From Paraburkholderia domus (GTDB lineage Bacteria; Pseudomonadota; Gammaproteobacteria; Burkholderiales; Burkholderiaceae), in assembly GCF_905220705.1 (NCBI RefSeq), contig NZ_CAJNAT010000004.1, positions 124,001-188,000 on the forward strand: a stretch of 64,000 nucleotides of DNA, written 5' to 3'. Position 1 is the first letter of the stretch. Each line of letters begins with the position of its first letter. The notes under the pieces are model-generated. The model was given only the letters and a program-made list of their open reading frames with translations. It had not been told where the DNA came from and ran no database searches. The position numbers and the translations under genes were made by a program. Positions 17,416 to 26,136 of the stretch are shown here, one piece after another.

Positions 17416-18591
17416 CTATTGCCCACCATTCTCGAAGGGCACCTTCCAGACGGTCACGGTGTTCGTGTTGTCGTCGACCGCTGCAAAGCGCACGAACTCT
17501 TGACGCGGTTGCGAGAACGCCAGTCCGAAGGCACCGGCTTGAGCCGGGTCGACAGGAAGCTGCGCGACGAAGCGGCCTTGCGGCGTGAATTCGACGATTT
17601 CGCTCGGCTGCTTCGGATTGCTGTTGATCGCGTCGCCGTTCGCGACGAACAGATGGCCGTTCGGTCCGAAGGTTAGTGCGATCGGACCGTGGAGATGTGC
17701 GTTGTCCGCATAGATCACCACGCCTTTGCCGCCGTCGTGCTGCGAATTGCCCGCACCGAATACCGCGAAGATTGCGTTGTCGACGGTGGACGCGACATAG
17801 AGTACGTCGCGCTGCGGATCGTAGGCGAGTCCGGTCGGGCCTACCACCAGTGCCGAAGGGTCGCTGTGAAACGGGTAACCCGAGGCGATCTGCGTCGCGC
17901 GGTTGAGACGAACGCCGTTGTCGTCGACGCTCACGTCGAGGCGCACGACCGTCCCGTTCAGCACGTTCGATACGAACACCTTCGCATGGTCGCCTTGATC
18001 GAAGATTGTCAGATCCCAGGGGCCGTCGATCTTCGCCGTCGCAGGCGTCCATTGCGCGACGATGTTGCCAGTTCGATTTAGCACCAGCAGCACGCCGGGC
18101 TGGATCGTCTTGAAGGTGCCATCCGTGGTCGGTACGCTGCCGACCAGTACGAAGCCGCCCTTGAGAACACCGAGTGCGGTGCTCAGGCCAAGACCGGGGG
18201 CACCCTGGAAGAACGTGACCGGCTTGTCGTTCGGCACGATCTTGACGATTGTCGTGCCGGTGCCCTGCGCGTTCTGCGCGTTGTTGAAATTCGAGACCAG
18301 CAGGTCGCCTGCGGCGATCGTGCCGAACCTGGGGAATCCGTCGGGCACGAAGGCGACGCCATACGGATTGACGTCACCGTTGGCAGGCACAGTCGATGAG
18401 GTGACGAACGACGGCGGGAGCAGCGGCGTGAGTTCGTCGGCAAGGGCGGAGCCCGCTGCCGAAAGGGCGAGGCTGGCGCCGTACAAGGCGGCCAGCAGCA
18501 GGTGTTTCAGCGTGCGGTCTTTTGCACGGACGACGCGCTGACAGGGTTGCCGGTCGATTGTCGGATTGAAGCCGTGTATGACGGGGTTCAT
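17416..18591 (-). CDS. Exported NHL/SMP-30-like beta-propeller protein
   Basis: A 391-residue protein with a signal peptide (hydrophobic core LKHLLLAALYGASLAL, cleavage near ALADE). Several propeller-blade repeats follow, such as GDLLVSNFNN, WDLTIFDQGDHAKVFVSNV, TGLAYDPQRDVLYVASTVDN and IALTFGPNGHLFVANGDA. This pattern is typical of NHL/SMP-30-type six-bladed propellers, which bind ligands or act as lactonases. I see no diagnostic catalytic set. ATG 18591 has a GGAGAG ribosome site; the longer upstream frame is not coding-like. Probably periplasmic. Confidence 0.8.
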   Translation of the reverse strand: MNPVIHGFNPTIDRQPCQRVVRAKDRTLKHLLLAALYGASLALSAAGSALADELTPLLPPSFVTSSTVPANGDVNPYGVAFVPDGFPRFGTIAAGDLLVSNFNNAQNAQGTGTTIVKIVPNDKPVTFFQGAPGLGLSTALGVLKGGFVLVGSVPTTDGTFKTIQPGVLLVLNRTGNIVAQWTPATAKIDGPWDLTIFDQGDHAKVFVSNVLNGTVVRLDVSVDDNGVRLNRATQIASGYPFHSDPSALVVGPTGLAYDPQRDVLYVASTVDNAIFAVFGAGNSQHDGGKGVVIYADNAHLHGPIALTFGPNGHLFVANGDAINSNPKQPSEIVEFTPQGRFVAQLPVDPAQAGAFGLAFSQPRQEFVRFAAVDDNTNTVTVWKVPFENGGQ

Positions 18592-19090
18592 GACTGGGCT
18601 CTCCAAGAAGGCCACGGGGCGGGCGCACTGTTGTCGCTGCACGCAGTGCGTGCCGGCCGCCGCTAGCGGATTTCGCCCGTGCCCGCGCGGCGGGTACCAG
18701 CACTGCTGCCTTGCAACCCGAACGGGCGTTGCGCAGCGTCGGCAACGGTGGGGCGGATCTTGTAAACCAGCAAATACTGACCCTTTGCCGGCGGGTGCGT
18801 GGCAAGTGAGGCGTGCTTCATGCAAAAAGCGGAACGGGATCGTCCGTGCGCAGTAAACGGCTGGCAGGAACAAATATTCCCGCGTGACCACGCGGAATTT
18901 CCTGTCATGGCACACCAGTCCGTTCAAGTTGAAGTAGTTGCTGGCCGCCAGGGACCGCGGCGTCGACTCGGTCACGCCGATGGGATAACCCGCCATCATC
19001 TTCGGGGAGCACTCTGCGGAGCTTCGCCGCGATCTAGCTCCGGGTCGGCGCGCGGTTTTTCATGTCTCCCGCTGCTTCGCTGCGAAAGAC
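18592..19090. other. Intergenic, no supported gene
   Basis: Leader of the beta-propeller gene on one side. Open frames on both strands lack domains, and nothing else is recognised before the conserved promoter element at 19091. Confidence 0.5.
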
Positions 19091-19164
19091 ATGAGAGAAA
19101 TTGATCAAATCAAACAAAAAACATCAATTCTCATCAGATATTGTTCGACCCACAATGGCTCACC
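19091..19164 (+). promoter_or_regulatory. Conserved LysR-type promoter element, copy A, upstream of potF2
   Basis: Aligns without gaps to 21741-21820; over 80 bp I count about 54 matches, including ATGAGA, ACATCA, TCATCA and the invariant CACAATGGCTCACC. TTCTCA and CACAAT are separated by 17 bp, a plausible -35/-10 pair. The upstream AT-rich half has TTGAT/ATCAA arms typical of LysR sites. Only potF2 lies downstream on this strand, about 290 bp away. Confidence 0.75.
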
Positions 19165-19450
19165 CGTCGGCAAGGCGAAAGACGCGATACCGCGCGGGAA
19201 ACGGCCATCTATTCATTCCTGTTGCCATTCAGATCACGTAGATAGATAGGAGTAGAAAGCAAATAGAAATATGGTTCTGACGCAAAAGAAAGAATGGCCT
19301 GTGCCAGTACTCAGCAGCCCGGATTTTCGTCGGCACAGTGCCGCGACTGCGTGAGGGGGATGTCCGGACAGGGCGATCCGCTCGCCTGCTGGCTTCTTCC
19401 ACATTCCTACCTACCTTCACGCCAATCTATTACCTTCAAGGGAAACAACA

Positions 19451-20572
19451 ATGCGCTTTTGTCATCTTCGTCATGAGGTCGCGGGTGCTGTTTTTGTTGC
19501 GATCACGGGAATTCATCTGTCTTGCTCGCCGCCAGTGAAGGCGGCCGATGCTGAACTCAACGTCTACAACTGGTCGGACTATATCGCCAAAGACACGATC
19601 CCGAACTTCGAAAAGGAGTCTGGGATCCACGTGCGATACGACAACTACGACAGTGACGATACGCTGCAGGCCAAGCTTCTGGCGGGGAGTTCAGGTTTCG
19701 ACGTCGTCGTGCCATCGTCGAACTACATGGCGAGGCAAATTCAGGCGGGCATGCTTCAGAAGCTCGACAAGTCGCAGATCCCGAACCTCAGGAATCTCGA
19801 CCCGGTACTCATGAAAATGATCGCAGATGCCGATCCGGGCGCGCAATACGGTGTGCCCTGGGCCTATGGGACGGATGGCATCGGCTACAACGTGCAGGAA
19901 GTGAAGAAAGCGCTGGGTGAGAACGCGCCCGTCGACAGCTGGGCGCTGGTGTTCGATCCGGCTAACGTTTCGAAGCTGAAAAGCTGTGGCGTCTCGTTCC
20001 TCGATCAGGCCGCCGACGCATTTGCGACCGCGCTGCAGTATCTGCACAAGGATCCGAACAGTTCGAATCCCGCCGACTATCAGGCCGCTTTCGATCTGCT
20101 GAAGAAGGTGCGGCCCTATATCACCCAGTTCAATTCGTCGGGCTACATCAATGATCTCGCGAATAACGATGTCTGCGTGGCCATCGGTTGGTCCGGCGAC
20201 GTGGGCATTGCGCGGCGGCGCGCGGCCGAAGCGAAACGGTCCTATGAGGTCCGCTTTTCGAACGTCAAGGAAGGTGGCCTGCTGTGGTTCGACGTGATGG
20301 TGATCCCGAAAGACGCGCCGCATCCCGAAGCGTCCATGAAGTGGATCAACTATATCGAAGACCCGAAGGTCAATGCGGCGATCACCAACGAGGTGTTCTA
20401 TCCGACCGCGAACCGTGCCGCCCGGCCGTTCGTCGACTCGGTCGTGTCGCAGGATCTGAGCGTTTATCCGGGCGATGACGTGCTGAGCAAAATGACTCTG
20501 ATGAAGCCGTTGCCTATCGACATTGTCCGGCTGGAAAACCGCCTTTGGGCGCAACTCAAGGCCGGTCGCTAA
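19451..20572 (+). CDS. PotF-like polyamine ABC transporter binding protein 2
   Basis: A 373-residue periplasmic binding protein; the signal peptide ends near VKAADA. It is close to PotF and to the potF1 product. NVYNWSDYIA keeps the Trp-Ser-Asp of the PotF polyamine pocket. QYGVPWAYGTDGIG, LKSCGVSFLD, IGWSGDV and LWFDVMVIP are also present, so the pocket residues look standard for putrescine or a similar diamine. The ribosome site is AAGGGAAA. It stands alone, with no transporter membrane or ATPase gene nearby. Control probably comes from the copy A element and the neighbouring LysR. Confidence 0.9.
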   Translation: MRFCHLRHEVAGAVFVAITGIHLSCSPPVKAADAELNVYNWSDYIAKDTIPNFEKESGIHVRYDNYDSDDTLQAKLLAGSSGFDVVVPSSNYMARQIQAGMLQKLDKSQIPNLRNLDPVLMKMIADADPGAQYGVPWAYGTDGIGYNVQEVKKALGENAPVDSWALVFDPANVSKLKSCGVSFLDQAADAFATALQYLHKDPNSSNPADYQAAFDLLKKVRPYITQFNSSGYINDLANNDVCVAIGWSGDVGIARRRAAEAKRSYEVRFSNVKEGGLLWFDVMVIPKDAPHPEASMKWINYIEDPKVNAAITNEVFYPTANRAARPFVDSVVSQDLSVYPGDDVLSKMTLMKPLPIDIVRLENRLWAQLKAGR

Positions 20573-20825
20573 TCGCGTAAAACGGCTTGATTTCAGCGGC
20601 CGTTGTTCGCTGCATCGCATGAAACTACCAGCACGCTAGCCCGCCTGCGCCGGTAGTGCGCGGGCAACCTTTCCCTGATCGCAGCACGTCTTGTGAGTCT
20701 GCCTAGCGAGCCTCGCATGGATGACGTCGCGACATGCAGACCGCCGGAGACCGGGTGGCGGTGGCATCCACTGCGCGGCGAGAGAACTCCTCGCATGAAT
20801 GAGCCGGCCGTGGTCCTGAACCAGG

Positions 20826-21734
20826 CTAGGCCTCGGGACCATGGCCGGAATCGGCTTCTTTGCCCTGCGCCAGCAACCATTCGAACATCTGCTCGACGAT
20901 GGGTGAACGCGACTGCTCGGCCACTCGCGATATCCACCATGTCATGCCCGGCAAACGCGGGTAATCGGCCAGGATGGTCAAAGCGCCCTGATCGATACTG
21001 CCTTGCGCCACCAGCCTGGACAGGCAGGCAATACCGCGCCCACGCAACACGGCGTCCAGCACAAGACGCTGATCGTCATAGATCGCGTTCATGCGATAGG
21101 CCGACAGTTGCCCGCGGAATATCGGCGCGGTGCTCTCGCTGGTCAGGTTCTCTTCCAGACAGATCAGGCCCGTATGCAAATGATGTTTGGCGCGCGGCAC
21201 GCGGTCCAGTTTCGCCGCCAGTTCCGTTGCGCACACGGTCACCCACTCGTCCTGCAAAAACGGCATCTCCAATAGACCGGCCTGTTGCATCGGCCGCGCG
21301 CCGATCGTCATATCGACGTCGATCTCATCGACATAACGCGCGCTCTCGTCGGTGGAGAGCAGCGGGCATAAATCGGGAAGCACCTGCTGCAATTGATCGA
21401 GACGCGGTTGCAGCCAGCCGTGCAGCAACGGCGCGGGACACACCAGTACGACCAGCCCGGGGTCCAGATACGTGGCGATCCGTCCGAGCCCGCTGCGCAG
21501 CGTTTCCATCGAGCGCTGCACGCTTCGTTGCAGCACTTCGCCAGCGACTGTCAATTCCACACCACGGCCGATTCTGCGAAACAGCGGTTGCCCCAGTTGC
21601 TCCTCGAGTTGCTGGATCTGGTGGCTGATCGCCGATTGCGACAGGTGCAGTTCGTCGGCCGCGCGGGAGAAGTTGCCCAGCCTCGCGGCCGCTTCGAAGC
21701 CCATCAGCAACTTCAGGGAGGGGACACGTTGCAT
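20826..21734 (-). CDS. LysR-family regulator of the agmatine operon
   Basis: A 302-residue LysR protein of the GcvA/AmpR-like type. The HTH lies at residues about 6-65 (FEAAARLGNFSRAADELHLS, QSAISHQIQQLEEQLG), and the effector domain follows to the C-terminus. I chose ATG 21734 (MQRVPSLKLLMGF) instead of an upstream TTG at 21767. The longer start would place coding sequence inside a promoter element that is conserved at a second site with no LysR gene. It is divergent from the agmatine deiminase/amidase operon, so activation by agmatine, N-carbamoylputrescine or putrescine is the natural hypothesis. Confidence 0.9.
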   Translation of the reverse strand: MQRVPSLKLLMGFEAAARLGNFSRAADELHLSQSAISHQIQQLEEQLGQPLFRRIGRGVELTVAGEVLQRSVQRSMETLRSGLGRIATYLDPGLVVLVCPAPLLHGWLQPRLDQLQQVLPDLCPLLSTDESARYVDEIDVDMTIGARPMQQAGLLEMPFLQDEWVTVCATELAAKLDRVPRAKHHLHTGLICLEENLTSESTAPIFRGQLSAYRMNAIYDDQRLVLDAVLRGRGIACLSRLVAQGSIDQGALTILADYPRLPGMTWWISRVAEQSRSPIVEQMFEWLLAQGKEADSGHGPEA

Positions 21735-21740
21735 GGAGAT

Positions 21741-21820
21741 ATGAGAAAAGTTGATTGATTCGACCAAGAAACATCATTTTTCATCAAGTGTAACCCGTAT
21801 CACAATGGCTCACCACCTAA
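21741..21820 (+). promoter_or_regulatory. Conserved LysR-type promoter element, copy B, before the agmatine operon
   Basis: The second copy of the element at 19091. It occupies the gap between the LysR gene and the first agmatine gene. It holds the probable -35 TTTTCA and -10-like CACAAT with 17-bp spacing, and the invariant CACAATGGCTCACC ends 23 bp before the ATG. LysR-style arms (TTGATTGATT, ACATCA...TCATCA) sit upstream. Its position next to the regulator's start suggests both autoregulation and operon activation. Confidence 0.78.
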
Positions 21821-21836
21821 CGACGGAGATAGCAGG

Positions 21837-22877
21837 ATGATTCGCTTCGACGCACGCCAATATGGCTACCGGATGCCCGCTGAATGGGAAACGATGGACA
21901 CCACCTGGTTGGGATGGCCGATTCTGGAAGGCCGCGAAGACCTGTGGGGGAGTCACTATCTGCGGGTTTGCCGGGAGTTTGCGCTGGTCGCGCAGACGGT
22001 CGCCCGCTATCAGCGCTGCGTGGTGAGCGCTCACCACAGCCAGGCGGATGCCGCGCGCGAATTGCTCGGCAACCGTGTCGAGGTTCTTGCCGTCGCCGCG
22101 GAAGACAACTGGCTGCGCGACTGCGGGCCGATTTTTCTGCTGGGCGAGCGTGGCCAGCTGGGCGCCGCCGCGTTCCGCTTCAATTGCTGGGGCGAGAAAT
22201 ACTAGCCTTACGACGGCTGCCAGCAGGTGGGACAGGACATCGCCCGCGCGGCCGGGGCGCAGATCTTCAACTCTCACATGGTGCTGGAAGGCGGCGCGTT
22301 TTACGTGGACGGGCAGGGCACGCTGGTCACGACGGAAAGCTGCCTGCTGCATCCGAACCGCAATCCGCACATGAACCGCGCTGAAATCGAGGCCGAACTC
22401 AGGCGCATGCTGGGGGTGGAGAAGATTATCTGGTTGCCTGGCAATCCGGATGAAGTGGAAACCAATGGGCACGTGGACGGCATTGCGTCCTTCATCGCGC
22501 CGGGCAAGATGCTGTTCCAGACCGCGAGTCCGGTGCAGGGCGATTACTTTCATGTGATGCGTGAGAATCGCCGAGCACTGGAATTAGCCACCGACGCTGC
22601 CGGGCGGCACTTTGAACTGCTCGATCTGCCGTCGCCGATTATCAGCGAACGCTATGGGTCCGAGCGCTACTGCGATTGCTACGCGAACTACATCCTGGTC
22701 AACGGCGCGGTGATCTCGACCGCGTTTGGCGTGGAACAGGACCAGGCCGCGCGCGAGGTCTTCGCTCAGGCGTTCCCGGCGCGGCGCGTGGAGTTGTTGC
22801 CGATTCCCGCTTTGTCGATCGGCGGCGGCAGTATTCATTGCTCGACGCAGCAGCAGCCCGCTGTCACTGCTCACTGA
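21837..22877 (+). pseudogene. aguA: Agmatine deiminase interrupted by an in-frame TAG
   Basis: A full-length agmatine deiminase frame of 346 codons broken at codon 123 by TAG (22203-22205). The same frame continues perfectly on both sides. Family motifs before the stop are MPAEWE and NWLRDCGPIF; after it come MVLEGGAFYVDG, NGHVDG and the catalytic Cys motif GGGSIHCSTQQQP. The enzyme turns agmatine into N-carbamoylputrescine and ammonia, with no signal peptide. The context WGEKY-stop-PYDG suggests a former Gln codon (CAG to TAG). It may be a recent pseudogene, a sequencing error or a suppressed stop. First gene of the aguA-aguB-potF3-aguA2 operon. Confidence 0.85.
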
Positions 22878-22909
22878 TCCAGACCGAATCCGATCGAAGG
22901 AACCTTCAC

Positions 22910-23824
22910 ATGTCGTCGCGAAACATCACCGTAGCGTCGGTGCAAATGGCATCGGGCAGTTGGACCTTTGAAGACAATATGGCCACCGCGGAACGATTGA
23001 TCCGTGAGGCCGCAAGGCAGGGCGCCAACCTCGTTTTGTGCCCCGAGCTTTTCATGATGCCGTACTTCTGTCTGGATCAGAACGTGCAGCATCTGGAGTT
23101 GGCCGAGCCGTTCGAGGGCAACCCGAGGATTGCCCGCTTCGCGAGACTCGCCGGCGAACTTGGCATTGTATTGCCCATCGGGTTTTTCGAGCGGGCCGGC
23201 AATGCCGCCTACAACTCGATTGCCGTCGCCGATGCCGACGGCACAGTACTCGGCGTGTATCGCAAGACGCACATTCCGGACGGCCCCGGCTATACGGAGA
23301 AATTCTATTTCACGCCGGGCGACACCGGCTTCAAGGTGTGGGACACGCGCTTCGGCAAGATCGGCATCGGCATCTGCTGGGATCAATGGTATCCGGAGAC
23401 GGCCCGCAGCCTCGCGCTGATGGGTGCGGAAGTTCTGTGCTTTCCGACCATCATCGGGTCCGAGCCGTTCAGCAGCGACTTCGACTCGGCGGGGCACTGG
23501 CAACGCACGATGCAGGGCCATGCGGCAGCCAACATGGTGCCGGTGGTGGCGGCTAACCGGATCGGCCGTGAAGTCGGTTTCGGCAACGGCAATCCGCAGC
23601 AACAGGGTCTGGCCGGCGTGTTCTACGGGTCCAGTTTCATTGCGGATCACACGGGCGTGAAACTGGCCGAAGCCAATCGCACGGACGAAACCATTCTTCT
23701 GCACACATTCGATCTGGACGCTATTCGCGCGGATAGACAGTCGTGGGGATTTTTCCGCGATCGCCGCCCGGAGATGTATCGCACGCTGCTGACCAGCGAC
23801 GGCGCCTCGTCCTGCTATCGCTAA
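22910..23824 (+). CDS. aguB: N-carbamoylputrescine amidase
   Basis: A 304-residue nitrilase-superfamily enzyme matching AguB. The Glu46 (CPELFMMPYF), Lys119 (YRKTHIPD) and Cys156 (GIGICWDQWYPE) triad is intact. Family hallmarks PYFC and IPDGPGYTEKFYFTPGD are present. It hydrolyses N-carbamoylputrescine to putrescine, CO2 and ammonia, completing the agmatine-to-putrescine route in the cytosol. ATG 22910 follows a GAAGGAA ribosome site 33 bp after the deiminase stop. Its reading frame is intact although the upstream aguA is interrupted. Confidence 0.93.
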   Translation: MSSRNITVASVQMASGSWTFEDNMATAERLIREAARQGANLVLCPELFMMPYFCLDQNVQHLELAEPFEGNPRIARFARLAGELGIVLPIGFFERAGNAAYNSIAVADADGTVLGVYRKTHIPDGPGYTEKFYFTPGDTGFKVWDTRFGKIGIGICWDQWYPETARSLALMGAEVLCFPTIIGSEPFSSDFDSAGHWQRTMQGHAAANMVPVVAANRIGREVGFGNGNPQQQGLAGVFYGSSFIADHTGVKLAEANRTDETILLHTFDLDAIRADRQSWGFFRDRRPEMYRTLLTSDGASSCYR

Positions 23825-23834
23825 GGAATATGTC

Positions 23835-24947
23835 ATGAAAAAGCACTGGTTGCCTGCGTTCACCGGCCTCGGACTTTGTCTCTGCCTGTTGGTCGGGCAA
23901 TCCCATGCCGAGGAAGAGAAAGTACTGAACCTGTACAACTGGAGCGATTATTTCGCCCCAGACACCTTGTCCGAGTTCCAGAAGGAAACCGGCATCAAAG
24001 TCCGTTACGACGCTTACGACAGCGACGAAACATTGCAGTCCAAACTGATGACGGGCGACAGTGGCTACGACCTGGTATGGCCGACCAATGACTTCATGGC
24101 GAAGCAGATCCAGGCCGGCGCGTTTCGCAAGCTCGACAAGAGCAAACTGCCGAACCTCAAGTACCTCGACCCCGCGCTGATGAAACTGATGGCGCAGTCT
24201 GATCCCGGCAATCAGTACGGCGTTCCGTACATGTGGGGCACCGTGGGCGTGGGATACGACCGCGCCAAGGTCAGTGCCATCCTCGGGAAGGACATGCCCG
24301 CCGACAGCATGGACCTGCTGTTCAATCCGGCGATTGCGTCGCGCATCGCCGCGCACTGCGGTATCGGCTTGCAGGACTCCGCGAGCACGGTGCTGCCGTT
24401 GGCGCTGCGCTATGTCGGCCGCGATCCGGTAAACCCGACTGCGCAAGACTATGCCGTCGCGCAGACCATGCTGCTGAAAGCCCGGCCGACTATTCATCTG
24501 TTCGTCGATTCGGCCAATGCCAACGAGTTGATCGACGGCGAACTGTGCGTCATGGTGGGCTACTCCGGCGCGATCAACCTGGCCTCGCAAAAGGCGCGGG
24601 AGTTGGACAGCAAGCGCGACATCGTCTACGACATCCCGAGCGTGGGCAGCCTGATGTGGTTCGACGGCATGGTCATTCCCAAGACCGCGAAGCATCCGGA
24701 CAACGCGCATGCGTTCATCAACTACATCTTGCGGCCGGACGTCGTGGCGAAAATATCTAATGCCACGCGATACGCCAATGCCAATCTGGGCGCACTGAAG
24801 CTGATGGACCCCGCGCTGGTCAATAATCCGAACATCTATCCGAATGAGCAAAAGAAACGGACTCTGTTTACGCCGGTGGTCGAAGCACCCGCCACCGCTC
24901 GTCTGGAGGGGCGAATCTGGCTCGGCCTCAAGGCGAGCAAGCCCTGA
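23835..24947 (+). CDS. PotF-like polyamine ABC transporter binding protein 3
   Basis: A 370-residue periplasmic binding protein; the signal peptide ends near SHAEEEK. PotF-family blocks are LNLYNWSDYFA, GYDLVWPT, QYGVPYMWGTVGVG and LMWFDGMVIPKTA. It departs from PotF and the other two copies at the pocket. The GW(S/A)GD motif is GYSGA here, losing both the Trp and the Asp, while NWSD and the WFD Asp remain. This suggests a different ligand; agmatine is an attractive guess given the operon. It starts 10 bp after aguB and ends 48 bp before aguA2. No permease genes accompany it. Confidence 0.9.
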   Translation: MKKHWLPAFTGLGLCLCLLVGQSHAEEEKVLNLYNWSDYFAPDTLSEFQKETGIKVRYDAYDSDETLQSKLMTGDSGYDLVWPTNDFMAKQIQAGAFRKLDKSKLPNLKYLDPALMKLMAQSDPGNQYGVPYMWGTVGVGYDRAKVSAILGKDMPADSMDLLFNPAIASRIAAHCGIGLQDSASTVLPLALRYVGRDPVNPTAQDYAVAQTMLLKARPTIHLFVDSANANELIDGELCVMVGYSGAINLASQKARELDSKRDIVYDIPSVGSLMWFDGMVIPKTAKHPDNAHAFINYILRPDVVAKISNATRYANANLGALKLMDPALVNNPNIYPNEQKKRTLFTPVVEAPATARLEGRIWLGLKASKP

Positions 24948-24995
24948 ATGGCCGACTATGCATCACGCTTTACCGATCTGCTTGAGGTGTTTTCC

Positions 24996-26105
24996 ATGAC
25001 GACAAGACGTCATTTCCTGAAACGGGGACTGCTGGCCTCCGGCGGCGCGCTGTTATCGGGTGCGCTGGGCAGCGGTTTCAGCACGATGGCGCGCGCACAG
25101 AGTGACAGCTGGCAGATGCCGGACGAAGGCGGCGCCCACGCCGCGACCTGGATGGCATTCGGCCCCAGCGAGGAAATCTGGGGTGGCAAATTGCTGCCCG
25201 TGGTAAGAGAAAATCTGGCGGGTATCGCCAAGGCCATCGCGGCACACGAGCGGGTGAAAATGCTGGTGCGCGACGAAGACCACGACATCGCCGCTCGCCT
25301 TTGCGGTGCTTCGGTCGAGCTCGTGCCTCAACCAGTCGATGACCTGTGGATGCGCGATACCGGGCCCGTGTTCGTCAAGGGCCCCGCGGGCCAACTCGGC
25401 GCCGTGGGCTTTAACTTCAACGGTTGGGGTCACAAACAGGAGCACGAACAGGACGCGGAAGTCGCAGCCTTCGTTGCGCGTCGCGCCGGGGCAAGATTGC
25501 TCGAAACGCATCTGGTGCTGGAAGGCGGCGGCATTGAAGTGGACGGCGAAGGCACGGCCATTATCACGCAGAGCTGTGTGCTGAATGCCAATCGCAATCC
25601 GGGTCTCAGCAAGGCGCAGTGCGAGGCGGAGTTGTCCCGCCTGCTCGGGCTGCAGAAAATCATCTGGCTGCCGGGCATTGCAGGCAAGGATATTACCGAC
25701 GGCCATACCGACTTCTACGCGCGCTTTACGAGCCCAGGTGTCGTGGTTGCCGGGTTCGATCCGGATCCGTCTTCCTACGATCACGCAGTGACGAAGCGCC
25801 ATCTGGATATCTTGCGCAAATCCACTGATGCGAAGGGGCGTCCATTGAAGGTGGTGGCGCTGCAAGGCCCGAAGACGGTGCGCCGGAAGTATGAGAACGA
25901 TCAGTTCGCGGCTGGGTATATCAACTTCTATGTGTGCAATCACGCGGTGATCGCCCCGGCGTTCGGCGACGGCAAAGCAGACCGCAATACGCGTGACGTT
26001 CTCGTGGATCTGTTTCCCGGCCGGGATGTGATCCAACTGAATATCGATGGCGTAGCGGCCGGCGGTGGGGGCATCCACTGCACCACACAGCAGCAACCCA
26101 GCTGA
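24996..26105 (+). CDS. Tat-exported agmatine deiminase paralogue
   Basis: A 369-residue porphyromonas-type peptidyl-arginine deiminase/agmatine deiminase family protein. It has a twin-arginine signal (MTTRRHFLKRGLLASGGALL, cleavage near ARAQS). Catalytic features are all present: DDLWMRDTGPV, LEGGGIEVDG, TDGHTDFYARF and GGGGIHCTTQQQ with the nucleophile Cys. Export as a folded enzyme to the periplasm is unusual for agmatine deiminase, which is normally cytosolic. I chose ATG 24996, with GAGGT eight bases upstream, over 24948. It may make N-carbamoylputrescine outside the cytosol, or act on another guanidino compound. Last gene of the operon. Confidence 0.88.
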   Translation: MTTRRHFLKRGLLASGGALLSGALGSGFSTMARAQSDSWQMPDEGGAHAATWMAFGPSEEIWGGKLLPVVRENLAGIAKAIAAHERVKMLVRDEDHDIAARLCGASVELVPQPVDDLWMRDTGPVFVKGPAGQLGAVGFNFNGWGHKQEHEQDAEVAAFVARRAGARLLETHLVLEGGGIEVDGEGTAIITQSCVLNANRNPGLSKAQCEAELSRLLGLQKIIWLPGIAGKDITDGHTDFYARFTSPGVVVAGFDPDPSSYDHAVTKRHLDILRKSTDAKGRPLKVVALQGPKTVRRKYENDQFAAGYINFYVCNHAVIAPAFGDGKADRNTRDVLVDLFPGRDVIQLNIDGVAAGGGGIHCTTQQQPS

Positions 26106-26136
26106 TCAGATTCGCGAGCCGCTGCAAGACGGCCCG

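Noticed and set aside
18592..18999. N-terminal extension of the beta-propeller frame
   Set aside because: Adds Cys/Arg-rich residues ahead of a clear signal peptide; ATG 18591 has the only good ribosome site.
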